A stretch of 23,891 bases of DNA from Peptoniphilaceae bacterium AM52-5BH. GTDB taxonomy: Bacteria > Bacillota > Clostridia > Tissierellales > Peptoniphilaceae. The translations under genes were made by a program, and so were the position numbers. Under the pieces are notes generated by a model that saw nothing but the letters and a program-made list of their open reading frames with translations, was not told the DNA's origin and made no database searches. The stretch is from the NCBI GenBank assembly GCA_027669155.1, contig JAQEDR010000029.1, positions 1 through 23,891 of the forward strand, read 5' to 3'. Positions 1-7,226 of this stretch are shown in pieces (the stretch's first letter is position 1; each line of letters begins with the position of its first letter).

Positions 1-72
1 ACATTCCGCTTAAGATATAATTAAATTATTCCGTGTTTACGGGTTCAGGTCAAAAGGTGGATTTATTTGTTA

Positions 73-100
73 GGGCGGATTTTCTTATCCGCTCCTTTTT
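73..100 (+). terminator. Rho-independent terminator of an upstream plus-strand gene
   Basis: GGGCGGAT (73-80) pairs with ATCCGCTC (87-94; one G-T wobble) around a 6-base loop and is followed by a run of T on the plus strand. Read on the minus strand the stem is not followed by a T run, so it mainly stops transcription arriving from left of the window. It lies directly beyond the stop of the minus-strand symporter. Positions 1-72 contain no gene that I can support. Confidence 0.7.
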
Positions 101-1328
101 ATTGAATTTTCCCTTTTCTTCTTAGTCTTTCTGTATTAATTATTGCTGCAGTTGCATCTCCTGTGATATTTAGGGTAGTTCTTCCCATGTCGAATATCCT
201 ATCGATTCCTGCTACTAGGGCAATTCCTTCTACTGGTAGACCTACTGATTGAAGGACCATGGCAAGCATTATCATTCCGCTTCCTGGAACTCCTGCTGTT
301 CCTATTGATGCGAGCGTTGCTGTTAGAACAATATTTACCATTTGGCCAAGGGTAAGGTCGATTCCGTAACAAGAGGCAATAAAGACTGCACATACTCCTT
401 GATAGATTGCTGTTCCGTCCATGTTTATAGTAGCTCCTAAGGGTAGGACGAAGCTTGTTACGTCATGGTCTGCTCCAAGCTCTTCGCAACATTTGATATT
501 GATTGGAATAGTTCCTACTGATGATGCTGATGAGAAGGCAAACATTATAGCTGGTGCCATCCCTTTGAAGAATTCTATAGGGCTCATCTTGGCCAAGGTC
601 TTTACGGTAAATGAATATACCACAAGGCCGTGTAGGAGGTAGGCAAGATAGGCTACAAGTAATACTGATGCGAGAGATCCTATAATCATTGCGCCATTTT
701 CTGCTATTACTGGAACGAGTAAGCAAAATACTCCAATTGGAGATAGGCTTAGGATTAATTCCATTGCCTTCATAAATATTTCATTTAAGACATCAACTGC
801 TCCAATAGCCTTGGCTTGACTTTCTTTTTTGATAAGTAGAATAGAAAATCCAACAATCATTGCTCCTACGATTATCTGAAGCATGTTGGCCTCTACCATT
901 GGGCTTAGGAAGTTTTTAGGAAATATATTTACAAGTGTATCCATAAAGGAAACTTTCTCTCCAACCTCATATTCCAGGTTAGTCGTAGCTATTACTGGAA
1001 ATATTTTCTTAAATATGTTGGAAAATCCGAGGCCTATCACTATGGCAAAGGATGTGGTTAGGAAATAATAAACTATGGTAAAAACTCCGACTTCTCCGAC
1101 TTTTTTGATATCTCTCATGGAGACAATTCCTCCAATTATTGAGAAAAATACAATAGGTGTTACTATAAATTTGATTAGGTTTAGAAATATATCGCCGAAT
1201 GGCTTGATATAGGTGTTTAATAACTCTGCCTTGCTTTGTAATAGAAGACCTAGGATAACCGCTGAAACCAGGGCGATTAGAATGTTTCTTGTAAGATTGG
1301 ATTTCTTTTTAGCTTTCTTTTCTGACAT
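99..1328 (-). CDS. Dicarboxylate/amino acid:cation symporter (DAACS family)
   Basis: Secondary transporter of 409 residues, normal for the glutamate/aspartate:Na+/H+ symporter fold. Family motifs are intact: serine-rich hairpin 1 (SSASS near 266-270), the NMDGTA unwound segment of TM7 (302-307), hairpin 2 GTAGVPG (343-349) and the TM8 signature D-x3-D-M-G-R-T-x2-N-x2-G-D (376-391). The arginine of that signature (R383) is the residue that contacts the side-chain carboxylate in characterised acidic amino acid carriers, so glutamate, aspartate or a dicarboxylate is the likely substrate (inference). The N-terminus is lysine-rich and cytosolic, followed by hydrophobic helices. The ATG at 1328 has AAGGAGG just upstream. 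The gene has its own promoter and is separated from the Nudix gene behind it by 84 bases, so it is probably monocistronic. Confidence 0.92.
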   Translation of the reverse strand: MSEKKAKKKSNLTRNILIALVSAVILGLLLQSKAELLNTYIKPFGDIFLNLIKFIVTPIVFFSIIGGIVSMRDIKKVGEVGVFTIVYYFLTTSFAIVIGLGFSNIFKKIFPVIATTNLEYEVGEKVSFMDTLVNIFPKNFLSPMVEANMLQIIVGAMIVGFSILLIKKESQAKAIGAVDVLNEIFMKAMELILSLSPIGVFCLLVPVIAENGAMIIGSLASVLLVAYLAYLLHGLVVYSFTVKTLAKMSPIEFFKGMAPAIMFAFSSASSVGTIPINIKCCEELGADHDVTSFVLPLGATINMDGTAIYQGVCAVFIASCYGIDLTLGQMVNIVLTATLASIGTAGVPGSGMIMLAMVLQSVGLPVEGIALVAGIDRIFDMGRTTLNITGDATAAIINTERLRRKGKIQ

Positions 1329-1352
1329 ATATTCCTCCTTTTTCTTCCTATA

Positions 1353-1382
1353 AATATATCACAAAGCACAATTACTTTGCAA
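1353..1382 (-). promoter_or_regulatory. Probable sigma-A promoter of the symporter gene
   Basis: On the minus strand TTGCAA (1377-1382) and TATATT (1353-1358) are separated by 18 bases. The predicted start lies about 17 bases before the ATG, leaving room only for the ribosome binding site. The call rests on consensus match alone. Confidence 0.55.
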
Positions 1383-1412
1383 TTAATAAGCGTTTTTTTC
1401 TCTTAACTTCCC

Positions 1413-1928
1413 CTAGATTTCTACTACTCTTAAATCATCATTTAGGTCAAAGAGAAGCCTTATAAAGTTTTTCTTATATCTTACAAATCTCTCCCTATCC
1501 ATAAGATCCATCACTTCATCAAAGCTCGCCCACTTACAAGCAGCTACTTCTTCTTCCTGAAGACTTACTTCATCTAGATCTATATTTTTCCTTACTAGGT
1601 AGAAATCATCGAAGCCGTGTTTGAAGTTGGCTGTAAGGATGGGCCTGATATTTGTAAAATCTAGGCTGATACCTAGTTCTTCTTTAAGCTCTCTAGCTAT
1701 TGCTTCCTTGCTAGTTTCTCCGGCGCTTGCTGCCCCACCACAAGTGATGTCCCACAAGTTTGCCATAGATTTCGTCTTTTGTCTTTTTTGGATGAGGAGA
1801 TTGCCCCAATCATCAAATATCAATAGATGGACGATTAGCCTATAGGTATCATCTGGCATCTGCTCTCCTCTTATGTAAGTCTTTCCTGTCTTTATCCTAT
1901 TTTCATCATATAAGTCTAATATTTCCAT
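1413..1928 (-). CDS. Nudix hydrolase (NTP/isoprenoid-type pyrophosphohydrolase)
   Basis: Cytosolic Nudix-fold protein, about 171 residues with this start. A perfect Nudix box G-x5-E-x7-R-E-L-x-E-E-x-G-I is present (about residues 65-87), which supplies the metal-binding glutamates for cleaving a nucleoside diphosphate linked to another moiety. The N-terminal E-I-L-D-L-Y-D-E-N-R and the central V-H-L-L-I-F layout resemble the MutT/IPP-isomerase-like subgroup often annotated simply as 'NUDIX domain-containing'; the substrate cannot be read from sequence. I chose the ATG at 1928 because GAGGAAAA sits directly before it; a TTG 12 bases further upstream is in frame but has no ribosome site. It follows the pyrophosphatase gene in the same direction, with a hairpin terminator in between. 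Confidence 0.88.
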   Translation of the reverse strand: MEILDLYDENRIKTGKTYIRGEQMPDDTYRLIVHLLIFDDWGNLLIQKRQKTKSMANLWDITCGGAASAGETSKEAIARELKEELGISLDFTNIRPILTANFKHGFDDFYLVRKNIDLDEVSLQEEEVAACKWASFDEVMDLMDRERFVRYKKNFIRLLFDLNDDLRVVEI

Positions 1929-1938
1929 TTTTCCTCGC

Positions 1939-1978
1939 AAAAAACCTAGGCCTACTATCTAAGGAAAGTAAGCCTAGG
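1939..1978 (-). terminator. Hairpin terminator between pyrophosphatase and Nudix genes
   Basis: CCTAGGC (1945-1951) pairs with GCCTAGG (1972-1978), and after one mismatch CTACT pairs with AGTAA on the inner side. On the minus strand the stem is followed by six T (1939-1944). The T run ends three bases before the GAGGAA ribosome site of the Nudix gene, so any transcript reaching that gene from upstream has to read through this hairpin. Confidence 0.8.
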
Positions 1979-1984
1979 ACATAT

Positions 1985-3637
1985 CTACTTATCAGCTATT
2001 ACAGCTGCTGTTATTCTTGGTATTACTTGTTTCTTACGGCTTAGAACTCCTGGTGCGTTGATGGTGCCCTTGTCTGTTATTTCGCCAAACTCGTCTTTTA
2101 TAGAATCAAAATGTTCTCCTACTACAAGTAGTTCACTTCTTTCGTTGAAGATATCTGTAAGAACTAGGACGAAAGTTGATTCGTTTTTGGATTTGATTTT
2201 CTTATCCATCAAGTCTTTTAGCTCATCCATAATTGGAAGAAGCTCTTCTGGATTCATGGTCATGACTTGGCCGACTCTAAAGTCTTCTCCTGCGATGTTG
2301 AAGGTCTTTACATCTCCTTCTACCAAATCGCTTGCAGACTTACCCTTTAGGGAAGTTGCCGCCCTAAACATCTTATCAGCAAACTCTTCTGGGTTGATGT
2401 CTGCTATCTTACTCATCCTATCAAGGATTCTCTTGTCAGTGTCAGTAGTTGTTGGAGATCTAAATAATAGAGTATCTGAAATCATAGCAGCACAAAGAAT
2501 ACCTGCAATTTCCTTGCTTGGTCTGATTCCACTTTCTAGATACATCTCAGATATTATAGTCGCAGTAGAACCAACTGGCTCTGCCCTAAAGAAAACTGGC
2601 CCTGTAGTAAGGATATTGGCAACCCTGTGGTGGTCGATTATCTCTTGAATTTCTGCTTCTTCTATATCGTCGATTGATTGGTTTCTCTCGTTGTGGTCGA
2701 CTAGGATTAATTTTTTCTTATCAGATGAGATCAGATGGTATCTTGATACAGATCCCACGACTCTTTTTGTCGAATCCACTACTGGATATGACCTAAATCT
2801 TGACTTGGCCATGGCATCTCTTACGGTATCGAGATTATCTTCCTCAGTAAAATAAATTAGATTATCTTTTGTCATTACATGGCTAACTGGAATAGTCATT
2901 GGAAGAAGTCTTGCTGTCATGAAGGAATTGTATTCAGTAGATAGGACTGTAACATCATTTTTCCTAGCAAGTTCTACCATATCCTCATTCATCTCTGCCC
3001 CGTGGGTTAGGATTAGGAGGGCGATTTTCTTATTTAGAATATATTCGTAATAATCATCCCTGTTACCTGAAATGATGATATCTCCTTCTAGGAAAACTTC
3101 ATCCAAAGTCTCCCCATCGTCATCATTCATGGCAAATACTGTCATCTTTCCATCATAGGCCCTTGGATTTTCTGGAAGGTTTATGATTTTTGCAGCAAGT
3201 ACGTCAATGATATTATCGATTGGAGTCTTGCTCCTTCCCAAAATCTTGTCATCCCAAACGTCCATATAGGCACGAGTGATGTTAGAAAGAGATGCTATTC
3301 CTTCAATCTTCCCATTAGCATCGACAACAGAAAGAGAGTTGGCATCCCCTTTTTGGAAGATTTCCCAAGCAGACCTTATGGCAATTGAAGGGTCAATGAT
3401 ATTTCCCTTATCAATGTCGAGGTCTTTGACTTGAAGCTTGATCGATTCCTTAAGCTTTGGTGGTTCTAGGCCAAAATAGTCAAGGACAAACTTACTTTCT
3501 GGGTTAAGCTTGCCTAGCCTAATTGGAATTGCCTTAACTTCGCCGAGCCTGTTTTTAAGGTCAGCATAGGCTAGGGCGCTCATTATAGAATCTGTGTCTG
3601 GATTCTTGTGGCCTGTGATATAAACTACTTCTCTCAT
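1985..3637 (-). CDS. Manganese-dependent inorganic pyrophosphatase with CBS and DRTGG regulatory insert
   Basis: Family II (DHH/DHHA2) cytosolic pyrophosphatase that hydrolyses PPi to phosphate and pulls biosynthetic reactions forward. At 550 residues it is far longer than the roughly 310 of plain family II enzymes because a regulatory block is inserted in the DHH domain. Order: GHKNPDTDS metal motif (9-17), CBS 1 (about 70-128), DRTGG-like segment (about 135-235), CBS 2 (about 250-305), resumed DHH core with VDHN (313-316), DHH (335-337) and SD (387-388), then DHHA2 ending in the substrate-binding SRKKQVIP (533-540). All expected catalytic residues are visible. CBS-DRTGG pyrophosphatases are known to be controlled by adenine nucleotides and diadenosine polyphosphates; control here is inference. 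ATG at 3637 with AAGGAG seven bases before it; only 10 bases separate it from the CorC-like gene, so the two are cotranscribed. Confidence 0.93.
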   Translation of the reverse strand: MREVVYITGHKNPDTDSIMSALAYADLKNRLGEVKAIPIRLGKLNPESKFVLDYFGLEPPKLKESIKLQVKDLDIDKGNIIDPSIAIRSAWEIFQKGDANSLSVVDANGKIEGIASLSNITRAYMDVWDDKILGRSKTPIDNIIDVLAAKIINLPENPRAYDGKMTVFAMNDDDGETLDEVFLEGDIIISGNRDDYYEYILNKKIALLILTHGAEMNEDMVELARKNDVTVLSTEYNSFMTARLLPMTIPVSHVMTKDNLIYFTEEDNLDTVRDAMAKSRFRSYPVVDSTKRVVGSVSRYHLISSDKKKLILVDHNERNQSIDDIEEAEIQEIIDHHRVANILTTGPVFFRAEPVGSTATIISEMYLESGIRPSKEIAGILCAAMISDTLLFRSPTTTDTDKRILDRMSKIADINPEEFADKMFRAATSLKGKSASDLVEGDVKTFNIAGEDFRVGQVMTMNPEELLPIMDELKDLMDKKIKSKNESTFVLVLTDIFNERSELLVVGEHFDSIKDEFGEITDKGTINAPGVLSRKKQVIPRITAAVIADK

Positions 3638-3647
3638 AATAACTCCT

Positions 3648-4892
3648 TTATATAAAATTTACTTTGAGCATCTCGATTTTATATCTGTTGACTTGAAGTA
3701 CTGTGATAGTCATATTGTTAATTTTGACAAAATCACCCTTGTTAGGAATCCTAGACAGATTATCAATCACAAAACCTCCAATAGAGTCGTTTTTGATCTC
3801 CTCTAGGTTCGTATCAAAATAGTCGTTGAAATCATTTAAGTGGATTGAAGGATTGACCAAATATTCCTTCTCATTTATCTTATAGATTGTCTCATAGGCA
3901 GAGTCGTATTCGTCATCTATCTCTCCTACCAGCTCTTCAACTATATCTTCTATAGTTACAAGTCCGCTTGTTCCACCGTATTCGTCGATTACTATAGCAA
4001 GGGAGAGATTTTCTCCTCTCATAGTTGTGAAGAGATCAAAGATGTGCATGTTATCATAGACATAGTAGGCTGGTCTTATGCAATCGATAAGCCTTAGGTC
4101 ATTTTCCTGAACCATATGACTTACTAGATCTTTCATATGAAGGATTCCTAGGATATTGTCAATATTTTTGCCGTAAACTGGAATTCTAGAGTGGTTGGAG
4201 CTCTTAAGAAAGGCCTTAAGCTCATCAATAGGAAGGTCTACTGGTATAGCTTCCATATTTGTCCTTGCCGTCATGATATCTGAAACGTCGGAGTTACCGA
4301 ATTCGAAGACATTATTTATCATTTCACTTTCTTCGTTATTAATCACTCCCTGCTCTTCTGATACATCGACTATGGTCTTTAGGTCTTCTTCTGTTACCCT
4401 ATCATTATCCACATTCTCGCTTACAAAAAGCTTACTTATGGCACTTGTAATAAGGCCTAGGATAAAGGATAAGGGGGTTAGGATTATATTAAAAAACCTA
4501 ATAGGCTTAGCAACCTTTAGGGCGAGCCTTTCAGAGTTGGCTGTGGCAATATTTTTGGGAGTTACTTCTCCAAAGATAAGAACAACTATTGTGAGAACAA
4601 TAGGTGAAATCACAGCTCCCTTTGGGCCGAATACATCTGTAAAAAATATTGTTGCAATTGTAGTAGTTACGATATTTACTATATTATTTCCTATAAGAAT
4701 AGTAGTAAGTACCTTGGTGATATTATCTACTAATTTTTTAAGGATATGGGAGTTTTTAACTCCGTTTTTTTCCATTTGTCTGATTTTAAATGTATTAATA
4801 CTTGTAAGGGCTGTTTCTGATGATGAGAAAAATGCCGAAAACATCACTCCTAAAATTATAAGAATCAGCTGAATTATATTGATAGTCGTCAA
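3648..4892 (-). CDS. CNNM/CorC-family membrane protein (HlyC/CorC family transporter)
   Basis: Membrane protein of 414 residues with the standard three-part layout: an N-terminal CNNM/DUF21 transmembrane domain (about 1-180, several hydrophobic helices), a CBS pair (about 200-320, including DEYGGTSG and IEDIVEELVGEI) and a C-terminal CorC/HlyC domain (about 335-412). Family members take part in Mg2+/Co2+ homeostasis or efflux; the older 'hemolysin' label is historical. The start is TTG at 4890-4892: AAGGAGG lies at an ideal distance and the protein begins M-T-T-I-N-I-I-Q directly at the first helix. It is the first gene of a unit with the pyrophosphatase, and both products carry CBS nucleotide-sensing modules. 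A -10-like TATAAT (4910-4915, minus) lies just ahead of the ribosome site. Confidence 0.9.
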   Translation of the reverse strand: MTTINIIQLILIILGVMFSAFFSSSETALTSINTFKIRQMEKNGVKNSHILKKLVDNITKVLTTILIGNNIVNIVTTTIATIFFTDVFGPKGAVISPIVLTIVVLIFGEVTPKNIATANSERLALKVAKPIRFFNIILTPLSFILGLITSAISKLFVSENVDNDRVTEEDLKTIVDVSEEQGVINNEESEMINNVFEFGNSDVSDIMTARTNMEAIPVDLPIDELKAFLKSSNHSRIPVYGKNIDNILGILHMKDLVSHMVQENDLRLIDCIRPAYYVYDNMHIFDLFTTMRGENLSLAIVIDEYGGTSGLVTIEDIVEELVGEIDDEYDSAYETIYKINEKEYLVNPSIHLNDFNDYFDTNLEEIKNDSIGGFVIDNLSRIPNKGDFVKINNMTITVLQVNRYKIEMLKVNFI

Positions 4893-4969
4893 AACGTCCT
4901 CCTTCTTATATTATAAGATAGATTTTAATAAATTAAAAGGGGAAAATATGAATTTATTGGATTTAAGTA

Positions 4970-4975
4970 TATAAT
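4970..4975 (+). promoter_or_regulatory. Probable -10 box of the purine permease gene
   Basis: A perfect TATAAT lies 30 bases upstream of the permease ATG. No good -35 is visible at 16-18 bases, so this may be a weak or activated promoter. The predicted leader of about 24 nt is too short to hold a purine riboswitch. Confidence 0.4.
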
Positions 4976-5005
4976 AAATGTGTATCATAAATAAGGGAGG
5001 AAAAA

Positions 5006-6319
5006 ATGGCAGAAAATTCATTTTTCGAAAAAGCTTTTAAACTAAAAAAGCATGGTACAGATACTAAAACGGAAATAATGGCAGGTATTACTACATTTAT
5101 GACCATGTCATATATTCTTGCAGTTAATCCTCAGATTCTATCAGAATCGGGAATGGATTACGGGGCAGTTTTTACAGGCACTATCATCGCAAGCGTGATA
5201 GCAATGCTATTTATGGCTTTTTATGCAAATCTTCCATTTGGTCTATCAGCTGGTATGGGGCTTAATGCATTCTTTACCTACACAGTTGTAATGCAAATGG
5301 GAAAACCTTGGCAATTCGCACTAACAGCAGTATTTTTAGAAGGTATTATATTCTTACTTTTATCATTCGTTGGCGTCAGAGAAGCTATCTTTAACTCAAT
5401 TCCTATAAATCTAAAAAAGGCAGTTTCAGTAGGTATCGGTTTATTTATCGCAGAAATCGGTCTACTAAATGCGGGAATCCTAAAGGTTGGCGACATATCT
5501 TTAAGTCTTGGTGAACTAACAAACGCAAATGGATTTATATTTTTCTTTGCACTTATCATAATGGTAGTTCTTACAGCAAGAAAGGTTAAGGGAGCCTTGT
5601 TATGGGGTATTCTAGTATCTACAATTCTCTCACTAGTCTTAGGCGTAACCCACTTTCCTGACTCTCATATAGTAAGTCTACCTCCGTCAATCGCACCAGT
5701 ATTTTTCAAACTAGACTTTTCAAATGTATTCTCACTTGAAATGTTCTCAGTACTCTTCTCCTTCCTCTTTGTCGATATTTTTGACACTCTAGGAACACTT
5801 ACAGGAGTTGCTACTAAGGCAGATATGTTGGATGAAGATGGAAACTTACCAGAGATTAAAAAGGCTCTTTTATCAGATGCCATAGGAACAACTATGGGAG
5901 CCTTAGTTGGAACAAGTACAGTAACAACTTTCGTTGAATCATCATCAGGAGTTGCTGAAGGAGGAAGAACTGGTCTTACAGCCCTTGCTACAGCAGTATG
6001 CTTTGTAATAGCAGCCTTCTTCTTTCCAGTATTTTCAATAATACCAGCTGCAGCTACAGCAGCAGCCCTAGTTACAGTGGGACTATTCATGATTACTACA
6101 GTTGTGGACATTGACTTCTCAGATATATCAGAAGCCTTCCCAGCATTCATGACAATCTTAATGATGCCACTAACATATTCAATAGCAGAAGGTATATCAT
6201 TTGGAATGATCTCTTATGCTATAATCAAGCTCTTAACTGGAAAGGGCAAGGAAGTTTCACCTCTAGTTTATGTGCTTTCAGTAATATTTATCCTAAGATA
6301 TCTATTACCACTTTTCTAG
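5006..6319 (+). CDS. NCS2 family permease, AzgA-like (guanine/hypoxanthine type)
   Basis: Integral membrane nucleobase transporter of 437 residues, the normal length for the AzgA/PbuG branch of the NCS2 family. Diagnostic features are the N-terminal E-I-x-A-G-I-T-T-F-x-T-M-S-Y-I, the following P-F-G-L-S-A-G-M-G-L-N-A-F-F segment, and the later D-I-F-D-T-L-G-T-L-T-G-V region with G-T-S-T-V-T-T-F-V-E-S-S-S-G-V, which form the substrate and proton site in this fold. Around a dozen hydrophobic helices are visible. The family imports hypoxanthine, guanine or adenine by proton symport; the exact base is not decided by sequence. GGGAGGA lies before the ATG. The gene diverges from the CorC-like gene, and the xanthine phosphoribosyltransferase at 18766 could use related imported bases. 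Confidence 0.92.
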   Translation: MAENSFFEKAFKLKKHGTDTKTEIMAGITTFMTMSYILAVNPQILSESGMDYGAVFTGTIIASVIAMLFMAFYANLPFGLSAGMGLNAFFTYTVVMQMGKPWQFALTAVFLEGIIFLLLSFVGVREAIFNSIPINLKKAVSVGIGLFIAEIGLLNAGILKVGDISLSLGELTNANGFIFFFALIIMVVLTARKVKGALLWGILVSTILSLVLGVTHFPDSHIVSLPPSIAPVFFKLDFSNVFSLEMFSVLFSFLFVDIFDTLGTLTGVATKADMLDEDGNLPEIKKALLSDAIGTTMGALVGTSTVTTFVESSSGVAEGGRTGLTALATAVCFVIAAFFFPVFSIIPAAATAAALVTVGLFMITTVVDIDFSDISEAFPAFMTILMMPLTYSIAEGISFGMISYAIIKLLTGKGKEVSPLVYVLSVIFILRYLLPLF

Positions 6320-6324
6320 AATAC

Positions 6325-6353
6325 TTGACAAAAGATTAAAAAAGATTTATAAT
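6325..6353 (+). promoter_or_regulatory. Consensus sigma-A promoter of the tryptophan T-box leader
   Basis: TTGACA (6325-6330) and TATAAT (6348-6353) are both perfect consensus hexamers and are separated by exactly 17 bases. The predicted start is near 6360. This is the strongest promoter in the window, as expected for a gene controlled afterwards by premature termination. Confidence 0.9.
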
Positions 6354-6359
6354 AATAGC

Positions 6360-6600
6360 AATAATAATCGTAGATAGAAGTAGTAAGAAGATTAAAACTC
6401 CTACAGAAAGGAAATGGTTGATGAGAATTTCTGGATTTTAACTTGTGAATGGATCTATCAGATCAATGGTGAATCAAGTAGCCGGCGGGTCTTCCCACCT
6501 TACAGGGATAGGATATGTATGTATCTAAAGCGCCTTAGTAAGGCAAGAAGGATGGCACCGTGGGCCTATGCTCGCTCCTATATGGAGCGGGCTTTTTTTA
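6360..6600 (+). ncRNA. T-box riboswitch leader specific for tRNA-Trp
   Basis: Complete T-box architecture. The basal stem of stem I is GATAGA (6373-6378) with TCTATC (6454-6459). The specifier loop carries AGTA on the 5' side (6379-6382) and GAA-TGG-A on the 3' side, giving a TGG (Trp) specifier at 6450-6452. The upper helix is TTAAAA/TTTTAA, with an AGAAAG bulge and a GGTTGATGAGA apical motif. A stem III hairpin GCCTT/AAGGC lies at 6532-6544. The conserved T-box element GGATGGCACCGTG is at about 6550-6562; its TGGC would pair with a GCCA tRNA end, matching the G discriminator usual for bacterial tRNA-Trp. A strong terminator follows. Uncharged tRNA-Trp should favour readthrough into the transporter gene. 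Confidence 0.93.
6570..6599 (+). terminator. Regulated terminator of the T-box leader
   Basis: GCTCGCTCC (6570-6578) pairs over nine bases with GGAGCGGGC (6584-6592) around a 5-base loop and is followed by seven T. It lies immediately after the T-box element and 23 bases before the transporter ATG, the classical competing terminator position. Confidence 0.9.
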
Positions 6601-6622
6601 TTATATTTATTAGGAGGAAATT

Positions 6623-7117
6623 ATGAAAACTAGAAACTTAACCTTATCGGCAATCTTTATGGCACTTGGGCTTGTGATGCACTTTTTAGTCCCACCAATC
6701 TTTGGAGGAGTAAAACCTGACTTTCTCTTATCCATGATGTTTATCTCCCTTATCATAGCATGTGATATCAAAGAAGCTATCCTTATTGGAGTATGTGGCG
6801 GGATAATGAGTGCCCTTACAACAAGCTTTCCAGGCGGACAAATACCAAATTTCATAGAGAAAATTATAGTTGCTATTGTGATATTTATTCTAATTCAAAA
6901 ATTTGGCAAAGACTTAAATAAGTTCCAAACAATCTTTATCTACGCCTTTGGAACCCTACTAAGCGGAGTTTTATTTTTACTTTTAGCCTTAGGGATTACT
7001 AAACAAATGAATCTATTTGTCCCATCCCTTCCAGTAGTTCTCGTAGCTATGATAGTTAATTCGATTTTTGGTTTGATACTGATGAATGCTTACAGGAAAA
7101 TAGAAAAAATGATTTGA
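6623..7117 (+). CDS. trpP: Tryptophan transporter TrpP
   Basis: Small integral membrane protein of 164 residues. Its N-terminal helix, P-P-I-F-G-G-V-K-P-D segment and S-A-L-T-T-S-F-P-G-G-Q-I-P-N motif match the Bacillus TrpP (YhaG) family of tryptophan-uptake proteins, which resemble membrane S-components with about five helices. No energising subunit is adjacent. The assignment is strongly supported by the upstream T-box with a TGG specifier, which ties expression to tryptophan starvation. ATG at 6623 follows AGGAGG at a good distance. The gene is monocistronic: T-box terminator before, intrinsic terminator after. No tryptophan biosynthesis genes lie in the window, so uptake may matter to this organism (inference). 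Confidence 0.93.
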   Translation: MKTRNLTLSAIFMALGLVMHFLVPPIFGGVKPDFLLSMMFISLIIACDIKEAILIGVCGGIMSALTTSFPGGQIPNFIEKIIVAIVIFILIQKFGKDLNKFQTIFIYAFGTLLSGVLFLLLALGITKQMNLFVPSLPVVLVAMIVNSIFGLILMNAYRKIEKMI

Positions 7118-7124
7118 AGAGAAT

Positions 7125-7163
7125 AACGAGGTCCTAAGAAACAAATCCTGTGACCTCGTTTTA
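7125..7163 (+). terminator. Terminator after trpP
   Basis: AACGAGGTC (7125-7133) pairs perfectly with GACCTCGTT (7152-7160) across an 18-base loop; a short T run follows on the plus strand. It lies between convergent trpP and the peptide ABC operon. It could also help stop the minus-strand operon, which has no clearer terminator before it, but the T content on that side is poor. Confidence 0.75.
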
Positions 7164-7226
7164 CTTTGCTTATTTTCCTTAAAAAGCTAATATATTTAAT
7201 TGTCTTCATTGAACAAGCTAATTTTT

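Noticed and set aside
1..60. Possible 3' end of RNase P RNA or another structured RNA (TTCCGCTTA near the left edge, followed later by a terminator)
   Set aside because: Similarity to the conserved CCGCTTA segment is only a few bases, and the expected pairing partners are outside the window. Not enough to call.
2058..2648. Long plus-strand open frame opposite the pyrophosphatase gene (likewise 4195-4872 opposite the CorC-like gene and 5665-6150 opposite the permease)
   Set aside because: Serine/isoleucine-rich translations that mirror the codon use of the opposite, clearly recognisable genes; no ribosome sites or family motifs.
4976..5005. Purine riboswitch ahead of the permease, or ahead of xpt at 18730-18765
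   Set aside because: Both leaders are only about 25-30 nt after the predicted starts and lack the conserved three-way junction sequences.
6432..6434. An earlier TGG as the T-box specifier
   Set aside because: It sits opposite the AGAAAG bulge in the upper part of stem I. The TGG at 6450-6452 is in the proper specifier loop, next to the basal stem and opposite AGTA.
6414..6626. A 70-codon open frame between the permease and trpP
   Set aside because: It lies wholly within the T-box leader, whose stem I, T-box element and terminator explain every conserved segment; no ribosome site and no protein family resemblance.
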